64,000 bases of DNA from Martelella radicis (GTDB taxonomy: Bacteria > Pseudomonadota > Alphaproteobacteria > Rhizobiales > Rhizobiaceae), in contig NZ_JACIDZ010000017.1 of NCBI RefSeq assembly GCF_014196625.1, positions 1 through 64,000 of the forward strand, given 5' to 3'. The notes under the pieces are model-generated. The model had not been told where the DNA came from and made no database searches. It was given only the letters and a program-made list of their open reading frames with translations. The position numbers and the translations under genes are program-made. This document shows, in pieces, positions 8,954 through 17,961 of the stretch (positions are counted from its first letter, which is position 1; each line of letters opens with the position of its first letter).

Positions 8954-9143
8954 CAACGACGCCCGCGTCGAGCCTTTGAGAAAACCCCGCAAATGTCCGG
9001 AATGCGGGCGTCCCTCCACGCGGGAGAACTACCCGTTCTGCAGCGACCGATGCCGCCAGCTCGATCTTTCGCGCTGGCTTACCGGATCCTACGCCATTCC
9101 CGTCGCCGAGGACGAATCAAAACCAGGTGACGAAGATCAATAG
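8943..9143 (+). CDS. yacG: DNA gyrase inhibitor YacG
   Basis: YacG is a small zinc-ribbon protein that binds GyrB and limits DNA gyrase supercoiling. The 66 aa protein has the four zinc ligands in CPECGRPS and FCSDRCRQLDL, and then the family sequence SRWLTGSYAIP. The acidic C-terminus is normal for the family. Its ATG lies inside the end of maf (11 bp overlap in another frame), a common arrangement in the order. Confidence 0.95.
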   Translation: MGTDNDARVEPLRKPRKCPECGRPSTRENYPFCSDRCRQLDLSRWLTGSYAIPVAEDESKPGDEDQ

Positions 9144-9319
9144 GAAGCAACCATTAGTGGTGCAGATTCCTATCGCTTTCATTTTCCGGTGAATTTTCCC
9201 GTTCGCACAGCACCCTGACTACAATTTATGATCGTTTTTTGAAACGAACTGCTCTATACTTGTAGCCAGGGAGGTTCTCGTCCAGCGGACGGGAACAGGA
9301 ACGACAAGGGAGCGAGGCA

Positions 9320-9595
9320 GTGAGACGGAAAATCTCAAGCCGCCGGGATTCTGCCGCCACGACAGCGGATGCCAACGTCATCGACGTGCCGGAATTTGAT
9401 TTCGGCAATCGATTGCGCGCCATGACCAGATGGGGCGCGGACGAGGCGAGGATCATCTATCTTTCAAAACATGCGCGAAACAAAAGCACGAACTGGGCCC
9501 TCTGGCTGACCATTTTCGGCAGTCTGTGCTTCTTCGCGGCAAGCCTCGTCGGCCTCTTCGCGCTGGTGAACATTTTCATCGGCGCGCCAAGCTGA
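9320..9595 (+). CDS. Small single-pass membrane protein, unknown
   Basis: This 91 aa protein has a basic N-terminus (MRRKISSRRDS) and one strong hydrophobic segment near residues 59-86 (WALWLTIFGSLCFFAASLVGLF), so it is probably an inner-membrane protein with a cytoplasmic N-terminal half. GTG at 9320 is supported by AGGGAGCGAGG just upstream. A promoter-like AT-rich stretch lies in the 176 bp before it. I do not recognise the family. It is the last gene before the IS remnant. Confidence 0.6.
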   Translation: MRRKISSRRDSAATTADANVIDVPEFDFGNRLRAMTRWGADEARIIYLSKHARNKSTNWALWLTIFGSLCFFAASLVGLFALVNIFIGAPS

Positions 9596-9632
9596 ATCAG
9601 GAAAAGGGCCCTGCTCTAGGATCGAGGCTCAA

Positions 9633-10089
9633 TCATCTCGCCCACCGGATTATGATTGCGGCGATGACGATAGCTGAAGCGAAGTTGGCGGCAAGTTTGT
9701 CGTAGCGCGTTGCGACGTGCCTCCAATCCTTCAAACGGCAGAGCATTCCTTCGATGACGTTTCCGGCTTTGCAGGCGGGCCTGCCGAGCGATGCGCCTTT
9801 GCTGTCGTGATGTCGATCGCCTGGAATTCGCTTGCACCCATCGCGGTCAAGGCTGCCAGGATGCGGTGCCAGATACGTCGGCCCGACCATCGGTGAAAGC
9901 GATTGTCGTTGGCGGCCCGTATTGTGATGGACAATCCTGCCACCGGCAACCTGACTGAAGGACATGGCTGATGCCGCTGATGACACGGCGATCATCGACA
10001 CGACGCGCGCCAGCAGCATTCTCGGGCAGCAACGGCTCAATCACCGACCATTGCTCATCACTCAAGCAGAACCCGTTTTTCGTAGTCAA
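9633..10089 (-). pseudogene. Degraded IS5-family transposase
   Basis: Pieces of one IS5-family (IS427-like) transposase are readable in different frames of the reverse strand. The N-terminus (LSDEQWSVIEPLLPENA, DDRRVISGISHVLQSG) starts at 10089. A middle piece (NRFHRWSGRRIWHRILAAL, AIDITTAKAHRSA) lies around 9790-9900. The C-terminus (CRLKDWRHVATRYDKLAANF) ends at 9633. About 457 bp remain where an intact gene has roughly 750-800, so there is at least one frameshift and a large internal deletion. I could not define terminal inverted repeats or a target duplication. It is not functional. Confidence 0.85.
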
Positions 10090-10229
10090 AGCCTCCGTTC
10101 GGGGCGTTGAATCAGAAATACAACTCTATTCAATAGCGTGGTTGGGTTTTTATCCTGAGGCTGGCCAAGGCGATACGGCCCGGGGGTCTGGGTAAGTCGC
10201 AGGCACGGCATCGGACTTTGATGTTCGGC

Positions 10230-11060
10230 TCAGACCTCGAAAATGCCGAAGCCCTCGATTTCCTTCACGAGATCCAGATGGGGCCAGCGGTCGCTGTCAT
10301 GCAGGATGATCAGGCGGCTGAGATCGCCTTCGATCGCCTTGTTGATGTTGTCGATGGCTTTCAACTGATCCCATGTGCTGCCGGCGGCATTAGCCAGCGG
10401 CGCGTAGACGCCGTCATTGTTGTGCCCGCAGATATTGCGCTTGCCGTAGATGCAGTCGCCGGCAACCACGACCCGTCCGCGTTCCGTTTCAAGAATGACG
10501 AATTGCTGGCCGAGCGTGTGCCCCTCACCCAGACGCAGATCGAGACCGGGAAAATAGTCGTCATGATCACCGTCCACCAGATTGAGCCGGTGCTCGAGCG
10601 AGGCGTCATAGGCCGTGCGGATATCGTCCGGGTTGATGATTTCGCTCAGCACGGCGAATTGCGGCGGCAAAGCGAGAATCTCCATCCAGCTCAGATATTC
10701 CTTCTTCTGCAGATGAATCTTCGCCTTCGGATAGGCGCCGAGCCCGCCCATATGGTCGAAATGGGCGTGGCTGAGCACAACGTCGGTCACGTCGTCAGGC
10801 TCGACGCCCAGTTCGGCAAGCATGGTCAGTGGCGAAATCCAGTGGGGTATCCCGAATTTCTCGGCGAAGGCGGCGCCGCTGCCCTCACGCAGGAAGCCGG
10901 TATCGATCAGCACGACCTTGCCAGCGCTGCGAGCCAGAACGAAGGAAAACGGCAGATCGACAACCCCGCCGTCATGCGCGCCGTGAATGATCCCGGCCAC
11001 AAGCTGGTCCTTGGAGCGCGCATATTCGATAACGTGGACATCCCAGAGCGTATTGGTCAT
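10230..11060 (-). CDS. Metallo-beta-lactamase-fold lactonase (AHL lactonase family)
   Basis: The 276 aa protein carries the dinuclear zinc motif SHAHFDHMGG (about residues 96-105), later ligands in EGHTLGQQ and VVAGDCIYG, and the overall layout of the N-acyl homoserine lactonase/AttM family. It is the last gene of a sugar-type ABC operon, 18 bp after the permease, which suggests that the natural substrate could be a sugar lactone rather than a quorum signal. It has no signal peptide and is probably cytoplasmic. Family-level assignment is firm; substrate is an inference. Confidence 0.82.
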   Translation of the reverse strand: MTNTLWDVHVIEYARSKDQLVAGIIHGAHDGGVVDLPFSFVLARSAGKVVLIDTGFLREGSGAAFAEKFGIPHWISPLTMLAELGVEPDDVTDVVLSHAHFDHMGGLGAYPKAKIHLQKKEYLSWMEILALPPQFAVLSEIINPDDIRTAYDASLEHRLNLVDGDHDDYFPGLDLRLGEGHTLGQQFVILETERGRVVVAGDCIYGKRNICGHNNDGVYAPLANAAGSTWDQLKAIDNINKAIEGDLSRLIILHDSDRWPHLDLVKEIEGFGIFEV

Positions 11061-11078
11061 TCGAATCTCCTTTATGGT

Positions 11079-12074
11079 TCAGCTTTCGGCAAGAGACCGG
11101 CCGAGGCTCGAAAGCCCTACGGCCACGATCAGAATCGCGCCCTGCAGCACATATTGCGAAAAGGTCGGCGCCCCGAAAATGTTGAGGCCATTGAAACCGA
11201 ACGCGATGATGAGAGCGCCGATCACCGTGCCGAAGATATGGAATTCGCCGTCGCGCAACGTCGCGGACCCCAGGAATACGGCGGCAAAGGCCGTCAGCAG
11301 ATAGCTGTCGGCAGCACTTGCCGTTCCCGAACCGAGCCGTGAGGCGAGCAGGATGCCTGTCAGCGAGGCACACATGCCGGAGATGACGAAGCCGAGGATC
11401 TTGATGCGATCGACCGAAATGCCGGCCAGACGCGCGGCCGCCGGATTGCCGCCGACGGCCTGGATTTCCTGGCCGACGGGCGTGTGTTCGACCAGCACCC
11501 AGAGCGCCAGAACGACAAGCACCATGAAGACGATATTGTTGGGAATGCCGAACAGCCAGCGTCCGAGCGAGATGTCGAGGAAGGCGTCCGGAACGCCGGA
11601 AACAATCGGCACGCCCGCGGAATAGGCAAAGGCAAGCCCCGTCAGAATGGTGCCGATGCCGAGCGTCGCGATCACCGAATTGACCTTGAGCTTGGTGACC
11701 ACCAGCCCGTTCACCAGACCAACCAAGGCGCCCGCGGCGATCACCACGATGATGGCGACCGGGATCGGCAGCCCGGTGCTGACGATCAGGCCCGTCACCA
11801 GAATGCCATGCAGGCTCGCGGCAAAACCGACGGAAAGGTCGAGCTCGCCGACGATGACCGCCATCGTCAACCCGCTGGCGATGATCATCGTCAGCGACGC
11901 CTGGTTCAGCACGTTGGTGAAATTGTAGACCGTCGGAAAGGCGTTGGGCGAGAGAAACGAAAACAGCACGATCATCGCGAAGAGGCCGATAATGGTGGCG
12001 TAACGCGCAAAGAAGCCCAGTCGCGCCTTGGCCTGGGCGGAAAGTCTGCGGTTGCCCGCATTGGTATCAGTCAT
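11079..12074 (-). CDS. Ribose-type sugar ABC transporter permease
   Basis: This 331 aa integral membrane protein belongs to the RbsC/branched-chain-like permease family. It has eight to ten hydrophobic segments, and the motifs GELDLSVGFAASLHG (about residues 75-89) and EIQAVGGNPAAARLAGI (about 207-223) are the hallmarks of sugar permeases of the CUT2 type. It forms the channel for the binding protein at 13664-14611 and the ATPase at 12091-13638, and lies 16 bp after the ATPase gene in one operon. The substrate is not shown by the sequence. Confidence 0.92.
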   Translation of the reverse strand: MTDTNAGNRRLSAQAKARLGFFARYATIIGLFAMIVLFSFLSPNAFPTVYNFTNVLNQASLTMIIASGLTMAVIVGELDLSVGFAASLHGILVTGLIVSTGLPIPVAIIVVIAAGALVGLVNGLVVTKLKVNSVIATLGIGTILTGLAFAYSAGVPIVSGVPDAFLDISLGRWLFGIPNNIVFMVLVVLALWVLVEHTPVGQEIQAVGGNPAAARLAGISVDRIKILGFVISGMCASLTGILLASRLGSGTASAADSYLLTAFAAVFLGSATLRDGEFHIFGTVIGALIIAFGFNGLNIFGAPTFSQYVLQGAILIVAVGLSSLGRSLAES

Positions 12075-12090
12075 CTGATCATTCCTGAAA

Positions 12091-13638
12091 TTATGACGCC
12101 TGAGCGTAACTTGCCTCGATGATGGCGTTGCGGTTCATCTCTTCGCCGGTAAGCTCCCGCGTGATCAGGCCTTCGACCATCACGAGCACACGGTCGCATA
12201 GATCGGGCAGCTCATCAGGCTCGGAAGAGATCACAAGCACCGCCATGCCTTCTGCGGCCAGATCGCGGATAAGCCGGTGAATTTCACCGCGCGCGCCGAT
12301 ATCGACGCCCCTTGTCGGCTCATCGAGAATGAGCACGTCCGGCCGACGCAAAAGCCAGCGGCCGATCACCACCTTCTGCTGATTGCCGCCCGAAAGCCGG
12401 CCCACCGGCGTATCGACGCCATCCGTCTTGATCGCGAGATCGCGGATGATTTCCTCGCTTTTCGTCCGGCGCTTACGATAATCGATCAGCGGCAGAGCCG
12501 GAGATCGTATGATATTGGAAAGATTGGCGATCTGCATGTTGAAGGCGAGGCTTTTGGTCAGGAGCAAAGCCTCGGAGCGCCGTTCCTCGGGCACGAAGCC
12601 CAGCCCCTTGTGAACCGCCTCGCTCGGCGAACGCGGCGCGAAGGGGATGCCGTTCAACTCCATCTTCCCGCCGTCAACCCGATCAGCGCCGTAGATCAGG
12701 CGCGCAAGCTCGGAGCGCCCTGCCCCGACGAGACCGCCTATGCCCAGCACCTCGCCCTTCCTGAGGCTGAAATCAACGCCCCTGACCCTGGGCAGGCGCT
12801 TGAGCCCGCTGACGGAAAGCGCGACCGGACCGTCGATCGCATGCCGTTCCTCGCGCACCAGCGGCTCGACGGCGCCGCCGACAATCGCCTCCACAAGATT
12901 TTCCCTGGTCAGCGTCTCGCCTTCAAGGCAGGCGACCGACCGGCCATCGCGAAACGCCGTGACCCTTGAGCAGAGCCGCATGATTTCATCCAGCCGGTGC
13001 GACACGTAAAGCACCGCTACGCCGGAACGCGACAGATCCTCGATGATCGCGAACAGCCGCTCCGCCTCATTGGCCGAGAGCGATGCGGTCGGCTCGTCCA
13101 TCACAATCAGGCGGGCCTTGCGCACCAGCGCCCGGCAGATGTTGACCAGCCAGTTTTCCGCCGTCGACAGGGTTTTGACATTGGTCGAAAGCGAAGCCTT
13201 GAGGCCGACGCGCGCGGCAATCGGCGCAATGTCCTTTTCGATCGCCGCCCAGTCGACCCAGCCAAAGTGGGTCTTCTTGGGCAGGCCCAGCATGATGTTT
13301 TCCATCACGGTCATGGACGGGATGAAGGCAAGTTCCTGATGAATGAAGTTCATTCCAAGATCGCTTGCCTGGTGCGGCGTCGCCACCTCGACGTCCCGCC
13401 CGTCGATCCGGATCCGACCGCCATCGGCGCGGGTCAGGCCGGCAAGAACCTTGATGACGGTGGACTTGCCGGCGCCATTGGCGCCGACGAGGCCGTGAAC
13501 TTCGCCGGCGCGCAGCGTGAGCGAAACGCCCTTGAGCGCATGGACGCCGCCATATGACTTGACGATATTTTCAGCTTCCAGAAAGACTGCGTGTTCTTCT
13601 GAATTTTGTTTTGCGCTTTCCGCTTTTAAGTCAGTCAT
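12091..13638 (-). CDS. CUT2 sugar ABC transporter, double ATP-binding protein
   Basis: This RbsA-type 515 aa protein has two fused ATPase domains. The first (about 18-255) has a good Walker A, GANGAGKST, and Walker B LIVMDEPTASLS, but its signature loop reads LSTAENWLVN instead of an LSGGQ-like sequence. The second (about 265-510) has the normal degenerate Walker A of this family (GLVGAGRSE), an intact signature LSGGNQQKV and DEPTRGVD. It energises uptake with the permease downstream. The gene lies 25 bp after the binding-protein gene. Confidence 0.93.
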   Translation of the reverse strand: MTDLKAESAKQNSEEHAVFLEAENIVKSYGGVHALKGVSLTLRAGEVHGLVGANGAGKSTVIKVLAGLTRADGGRIRIDGRDVEVATPHQASDLGMNFIHQELAFIPSMTVMENIMLGLPKKTHFGWVDWAAIEKDIAPIAARVGLKASLSTNVKTLSTAENWLVNICRALVRKARLIVMDEPTASLSANEAERLFAIIEDLSRSGVAVLYVSHRLDEIMRLCSRVTAFRDGRSVACLEGETLTRENLVEAIVGGAVEPLVREERHAIDGPVALSVSGLKRLPRVRGVDFSLRKGEVLGIGGLVGAGRSELARLIYGADRVDGGKMELNGIPFAPRSPSEAVHKGLGFVPEERRSEALLLTKSLAFNMQIANLSNIIRSPALPLIDYRKRRTKSEEIIRDLAIKTDGVDTPVGRLSGGNQQKVVIGRWLLRRPDVLILDEPTRGVDIGARGEIHRLIRDLAAEGMAVLVISSEPDELPDLCDRVLVMVEGLITRELTGEEMNRNAIIEASYAQAS

Positions 13639-13663
13639 TTGAACGGCCCCTGCCGGTCCTTCC

Positions 13664-14611
13664 TCAATTGCCGTAGGCGTCGGGATGCTCCTTCAGGAAC
13701 GTCTCGATATTGTCCTGCGTGACCAGAATGGCCGGAACCTCGACCGCTTTCGGCTCCCAGGCGTCGCCTTCATCGATGATCTTCTCGAGCAGCATCACCA
13801 TATCATAGCCTTCGGTGTAGCTGTCCTCCCAGGCGGTGGCGGTCATGTGGCCGCGACGGATATTCTCAAGCGCCTGGGCATTGCCGTTGACACCATAGAC
13901 CTCGACATCGGTGCGCCCCTGCTGGCGCAGCGGCCCGATCGCGCCAATGGCCGGATCGTCCCAGCAACCCCAGATCGCCAGGTTCTCGTCCCCGGGCGGA
14001 CGCGATGCGAGCCAGGCATTGGCATATTGCGCGCCGTCTTCCAGATAGCCGGGAATACGAACTTCGTTCTTGGTCACATTGATATCGGGATAGTCCTTGA
14101 GCTTTTCGTCAAGCAGGACTTCGCGATTGCGGCAAACCTCGCCGGTGCGATAGGTCAGCGCCAGAATGTCGCCCTTGCCGTTGAGATCCGCGATCATCTT
14201 GTCGATCACCGGCGCGGCGATCGGCGCGCCTGAACCATTGGTCGAGGCAACCGAGCGGCCAAGACCGCCGCCCCAGGTAACGACGGGGATGCCGGCGCTG
14301 TCGGCGGCGGCAAGACCTGCCCCGATCGACGAATAGGGAAACACCATGTCGATGATCGCGACGGCGCCGCGGCCGGCGAAGTTCTGGATCGCGGAATTGG
14401 CCTGGTCGGCGCTGCCCGCCGCATCGACGACATCCACATCCCATCCCAGTTCTTCGGCAGCCGCCTTGGCGCCGTTGATGTAGCGAACATTGTTGGCCTC
14501 GTTCGCTGCGATCGAGACGATGCCCAGAAGCTTGCCGTCATCGGCCAGGCTCGGCGACGCCGTCGCCACAAGCGCGCTTGCGACAAGCGCCGAGAAGATT
14601 GCGGTTTTCAT
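13664..14611 (-). CDS. Sugar ABC transporter substrate-binding protein
   Basis: This periplasmic binding protein (315 aa) has an Sec-type signal peptide (about residues 1-23, cleavage after SLADD-like ASPSLA). The mature part has the type I fold of the ribose/xylose-binding family (Peripla_BP_4), with GIVSIAANEANNVRYINGAKAAAEELG at its start and late AIWGCWDDPAIGA and YGVNGNAQALENI segments. The ATG at 14611 is chosen because GGGAGGAAAAC precedes it; the open frame continues upstream without a ribosome site. It is the first gene of the operon. The ligand is unknown; a sugar, polyol or sugar acid is likely. Confidence 0.92.
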   Translation of the reverse strand: MKTAIFSALVASALVATASPSLADDGKLLGIVSIAANEANNVRYINGAKAAAEELGWDVDVVDAAGSADQANSAIQNFAGRGAVAIIDMVFPYSSIGAGLAAADSAGIPVVTWGGGLGRSVASTNGSGAPIAAPVIDKMIADLNGKGDILALTYRTGEVCRNREVLLDEKLKDYPDINVTKNEVRIPGYLEDGAQYANAWLASRPPGDENLAIWGCWDDPAIGAIGPLRQQGRTDVEVYGVNGNAQALENIRRGHMTATAWEDSYTEGYDMVMLLEKIIDEGDAWEPKAVEVPAILVTQDNIETFLKEHPDAYGN

Positions 14612-14642
14612 GTTTTCCTCCCTTGGGTCTCCACCCTTCGCT

Positions 14643-14672
14643 CTGGCGAACGCCAGAAAAACGTTTCGCCAG
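14643..14672. promoter_or_regulatory. Candidate LacI-family operators
   Basis: Between the divergent sugar operon (start 14611) and the LacI gene (start 14790) lie a perfect 14-bp palindrome CTGGCGAACGCCAG (14643-14656) and a second palindrome AAACGTTT (14659-14666) with the central CG typical of LacI-family operators. In addition CTGGCGAACG and CGTTTCGCCAG (14643-14652, 14662-14672) form a larger imperfect inverted repeat. The position is right for repression of the transporter operon. Confidence 0.5.
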
Positions 14673-14789
14673 ATAAGCCCAAAATTATCTTTCGGGCAAG
14701 ACTGAATTGAAGAAAAACCTTTCGAATACGCTGAACTTGCTCTATTTATCGATTTGATTTTATCAGCGAACCGTTTTGCGGAGGCCAAT

Positions 14790-15809
14790 TTGGCGAACAT
14801 CAAGGACGTTGCAAAGGCTGCCGGCGTGTCACCGGCTACGGTATCCGCCGTCGTCAACGACACGGCCTATGTGAGCCCGGCCCTGCGCGCCCGCGTCCTC
14901 GAGGCCGTCGAGAGCCTCAACTACTCGCCGATGTCGGCGGCCCGCAACCTGAAGCGCGGTCGCAGCCAGCTGATCGCGCTCGCGGTTGCCGATCTGCAGA
15001 ACCCGTTCTTCTCCCGCATGGTCTGCGCCGCAGAGTCCGCTGTCAGTGCCTGGGGTTACAGCCTCGTCGTCTTCAACAGCGACGAGAAGCCTGAAAACGA
15101 GCGCACCATCCTCGGCAGGATCCGCTCGCTGTCCTGCGACGGCGTGATCCTCGTCCCGATCGGCAGTCCGGAGCGCTATCAGCAGTTCTGGCGCGACCCG
15201 GCCGCGCCGCCGCTCGTTCTCTTCGGCCGCGAGATCGGCGACAATCGCTTCGATGCTGTCACGCTCGACAATGTTCTGGCCGGGCGACGGGCGACGCGCT
15301 ACCTGCTGGATCTCGGCCACCGCAGGATCGGCTCGATCACCGGCCCCACCTTCTTGAGCACCGGCGCCGGTCGATTGCAGGGCCTCATGCAGGCCATGGA
15401 GGAGCGCGGCTTGAAGCCCGATCCTGCACATATCCGGTCCGGCGATTTTCGCGAGGAAATCGCCTATTCCGTCGCCATGGAAATATTGCAGAGACCCGAT
15501 CGCCCGACGGCGCTTTATGTGGCCAACGGCCTGATGGCGCTCGGCACGATGCGGGCGATCAACGATCTCGGCCTCAGTTGTCCGGAAGATATTTCGATCG
15601 CCTCCACCGACACCTTGCCCGGCGTGGGGGGCTTAAGGCCCCGCCTCACCCGCACGGAACATCCGATGGGGGACATGATTGACCAGGCGGTCCGGTTCCT
15701 GATGGAGCGGATCGGCAATGAGGACACGCAGATCCAGGGCCGCCGGGTGACCTTCCCGCCGGAGCTTCTGCTCGGCGACAGTTGCGCGCCGCCTCCTGCG
15801 GAAAAATGA
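14790..15809 (+). CDS. LacI family transcriptional regulator
   Basis: This 339 aa protein begins with the LacI helix-turn-helix and hinge (IKDVAKAAGVSPATVSAVVND, about 3-24, and YSPMSAARNLKRGRS, about 45-60), followed by a periplasmic-binding-protein-like ligand domain (60-330). TTG at 14790 is chosen because GGAGG lies five bases upstream and it starts exactly at the conserved MANIKDV. It is divergent from the sugar ABC operon and most likely represses it until the transported sugar or a metabolite binds. Confidence 0.92.
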   Translation: MANIKDVAKAAGVSPATVSAVVNDTAYVSPALRARVLEAVESLNYSPMSAARNLKRGRSQLIALAVADLQNPFFSRMVCAAESAVSAWGYSLVVFNSDEKPENERTILGRIRSLSCDGVILVPIGSPERYQQFWRDPAAPPLVLFGREIGDNRFDAVTLDNVLAGRRATRYLLDLGHRRIGSITGPTFLSTGAGRLQGLMQAMEERGLKPDPAHIRSGDFREEIAYSVAMEILQRPDRPTALYVANGLMALGTMRAINDLGLSCPEDISIASTDTLPGVGGLRPRLTRTEHPMGDMIDQAVRFLMERIGNEDTQIQGRRVTFPPELLLGDSCAPPPAEK

Positions 15810-15837
15810 CGCGCGGTGGCGGGCCGGCGCGAAGCAG

Positions 15838-16494
15838 CTAGCGCTGATCGATGGCTTGCCGCGTTACCGCCTCCAGCAGATCCATGAGGCCGGAATTGTG
15901 CCTTGCGGCCATCTCCTGATCGCCATCGGCAATCGCCCGCAACGTGTCGGCATGGCAGACCGCGGCCTTGGAAAAGGAATGCGTGTCGGAAATGAAGGAA
16001 AACCAGAACCGGCGCGACAGGTTGTGAATGACGTTGATCTGGCTTTGTAGAAACCGGTTGTTGGCCGCCTCCGCCTCCAGCAGGTGGATCGCCTTGTTGA
16101 TCGCCAGGTAGCGGGACCGATCAGCCTCCGCGATCGCGCTTTCCAGCCGGTCGGCGAGCGAACGCATCTCTTCACGCTGGGCATCGCTGGCGCGCTTGCA
16201 GGCAAGGGTGACGACGAGGTTTTCCAACGGACGCCGCGTTTCGAGGAGCTCGAGCTGTTTCGACACGTCAACGGCGGTCACCAATATGCCGCGTCTGGGC
16301 AGGATCTCGACGAAGCCCTCGAACTTCAGTCTTTGCAGCGCCTCGCGCACGGGCGTACGCCCGCAATTCAGTTCGCGGGCGATCTCGCTTTCGGACAGAA
16401 GCTCGTGCGATTTGAGCGCGCCCGTGACGATCTGGTTCTGAATCGTGTCATAGGCGACATCCGTCATGGAACCGTTTGCCGACGTTTTTTCCAC
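15838..16494 (-). CDS. GntR family regulator, FCD (FadR) type
   Basis: This 218 aa protein has an N-terminal winged helix (YDTIQNQIVTGALKSHELLSESEIARELNCGRTPVREALQRL, residues 15-57, in pieces typical of GntR) and a helical FCD domain with metal-binding type His residues (ETRRPLENL, NKAIHLLEAEA, CHADTLRAIADGD, RHNSGLM). It is divergent from the operon starting at 16618, separated by 123 bp, and is the likely regulator of that operon, sensing a small carboxylic acid. It converges with the LacI gene, with only 28 bp between their stops. Confidence 0.9.
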   Translation of the reverse strand: MEKTSANGSMTDVAYDTIQNQIVTGALKSHELLSESEIARELNCGRTPVREALQRLKFEGFVEILPRRGILVTAVDVSKQLELLETRRPLENLVVTLACKRASDAQREEMRSLADRLESAIAEADRSRYLAINKAIHLLEAEAANNRFLQSQINVIHNLSRRFWFSFISDTHSFSKAAVCHADTLRAIADGDQEMAARHNSGLMDLLEAVTRQAIDQR

Positions 16495-16617
16495 TCTCGT
16501 CTCCTTCGCCCCCTAAGGCAGTGCGATTTGCCAGAACATAGCGGTTGACTTCGTTATCCGCAACAGATAGTCATCAGATCAACATGTAATATATCAGACG
16601 GTTGTGGAGGAGGAACC

Positions 16618-17958
16618 ATGCCTGTTTCGATGGACACGCGAGAGCGCCAGCGGCTCGATTGCGACCTGGTCGTCATCGGCGGCGGCGCCGCAGGCGTGAC
16701 GGCCGCGACAATTGCCGCCCGCAATGGTCTTTCCGTCATCATCGTGGAGCGTCACGGCTTTTGCGGCGGCGGCGCGGTTGCCGGGCATTCCGGCACGATC
16801 TGCGGCCTTTACGAGGCGAGCGACAATCCTGAAAACGGGCCCATCCCGGCGGTCTTCGGCTTTGCCGGCGAATTCGTCTCGCGCATGGAAGATCGCGGTG
16901 GCCTCGGCGAACCCGTGCGCTACGGCAAGACCTTCACCCGCGTCCACGACCCCATCGTGTGGCGGGAGGTTTCCGACGATCTTCTGAGCGAGGCGGGCGT
17001 GACGGTCATCTATCACGCCGTCGCGACCGAGGTGCTGATGGAGGGCGACCGGATCGAGGGCGTTCATGTCTGGACCAAGGAGGGCCCCCTCGACATCCGC
17101 GCCAAGCGCACCATCGATGCCTCCGGCGATGCCGATCTCGTCGCCATGGCTGGCCTTCCGAGCTTCATCGGCGACAATGGCCGCGTTCAGAATCCGACCA
17201 TGATCTTCCGACTGCAGGGCGTGGATGTCGCAGCGTTCCGCGCCGCTTATGGCGAGGACACGATCATGCCGCCGGAGGTTTCGGAAATGATCGTCACGGC
17301 AAATCAGAGCGGAGACTACGCCCTGCCGCGCGCCAAAATCTGGCTGTTCCCGACCACGCGGCCCGGCGAACTGCTCTGCAATTGCACCCGCATCGTCGGC
17401 GCCGACGGACGCGAGCTCAATCCTCTCTTCTGGCGCGACTTTTCAGAGGCGGAGACGCAGGGCCGCCGGCAGGCGCGCGAATATGCGCGTTTCTTCCGCG
17501 ATCACCTCACCGGCTGCGAGACATCCTTCGTCAATGACATGGCGGTGCAAGTCGGCGTCCGTCAGACCCGCCAGGTCGAAGGCGTCACAAAACTCATGAA
17601 TGCCGATGTGACCGGCGGCACCAAATTCGGCGATGGCATTGCCCGCTCGCCCTGGCCGATCGAGCTCCACGCCGGCGCGAAGCCGAAGGTCGAGTGGCTG
17701 CTGAACGACGTCTACGAAATTCCCTACGGCTGTTTCGTGCCTCAGAGGGGCGAGAACCTGCTCGTCGCCGGGCGCTGCCTTTCCGCCGAGCACGAGGCGG
17801 TCGCCTCTGCCCGGGTGACGGCGCAGTGCTTCAGCTATGGTCATGCCATCGGCCACGCGGCGACGATCTCGGTGAAGGATGGGATTGCGCCCCGCGACAT
17901 TTCCGGGGCCGACATCCGCGCCATCCTCAACCGTGAAAACGCGCATCTGGACGGGTAA
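16618..17958 (+). CDS. FAD-dependent oxidoreductase
   Basis: The 446 aa protein starts with a Rossmann motif for FAD, DLVVIGGGAAGVTAATIAARNG (residues 16-37, shortened here in meaning to GxGxxG), followed by IIVERHGFCGGGAVAGHSG, the pattern of the FAD-dependent oxidoreductase family PF12831. A second FAD contact TIDASGDADLVAMAG lies near 166-180, and NLLVAGRCLSAEHEAVASAR near 380-400 closes the fold. GGAGGAGGAA precedes the ATG. It is the first gene of a catabolic operon and probably oxidises the imported compound or a hydroxy acid derived from it. The substrate cannot be told from sequence. Confidence 0.85.
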   Translation: MPVSMDTRERQRLDCDLVVIGGGAAGVTAATIAARNGLSVIIVERHGFCGGGAVAGHSGTICGLYEASDNPENGPIPAVFGFAGEFVSRMEDRGGLGEPVRYGKTFTRVHDPIVWREVSDDLLSEAGVTVIYHAVATEVLMEGDRIEGVHVWTKEGPLDIRAKRTIDASGDADLVAMAGLPSFIGDNGRVQNPTMIFRLQGVDVAAFRAAYGEDTIMPPEVSEMIVTANQSGDYALPRAKIWLFPTTRPGELLCNCTRIVGADGRELNPLFWRDFSEAETQGRRQAREYARFFRDHLTGCETSFVNDMAVQVGVRQTRQVEGVTKLMNADVTGGTKFGDGIARSPWPIELHAGAKPKVEWLLNDVYEIPYGCFVPQRGENLLVAGRCLSAEHEAVASARVTAQCFSYGHAIGHAATISVKDGIAPRDISGADIRAILNRENAHLDG

Positions 17959-17961
17959 GGC

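Noticed and set aside
9144-9319. A tRNA gene after yacG
   Set aside because: I recall a tRNA in this position in some relatives, but no cloverleaf could be folded from the sequence here.
10230-11060. Quorum-quenching system based on the AHL lactonase-like gene
   Set aside because: No LuxI or LuxR gene is nearby, and the gene is the last member of a sugar ABC operon, so a quorum role is not supported by context.
16495-16617. ATCAGA direct repeats as GntR operator
   Set aside because: Two six-base repeats 20 bp apart are too weak to call, and no clear inverted repeat of the FadR type is present.
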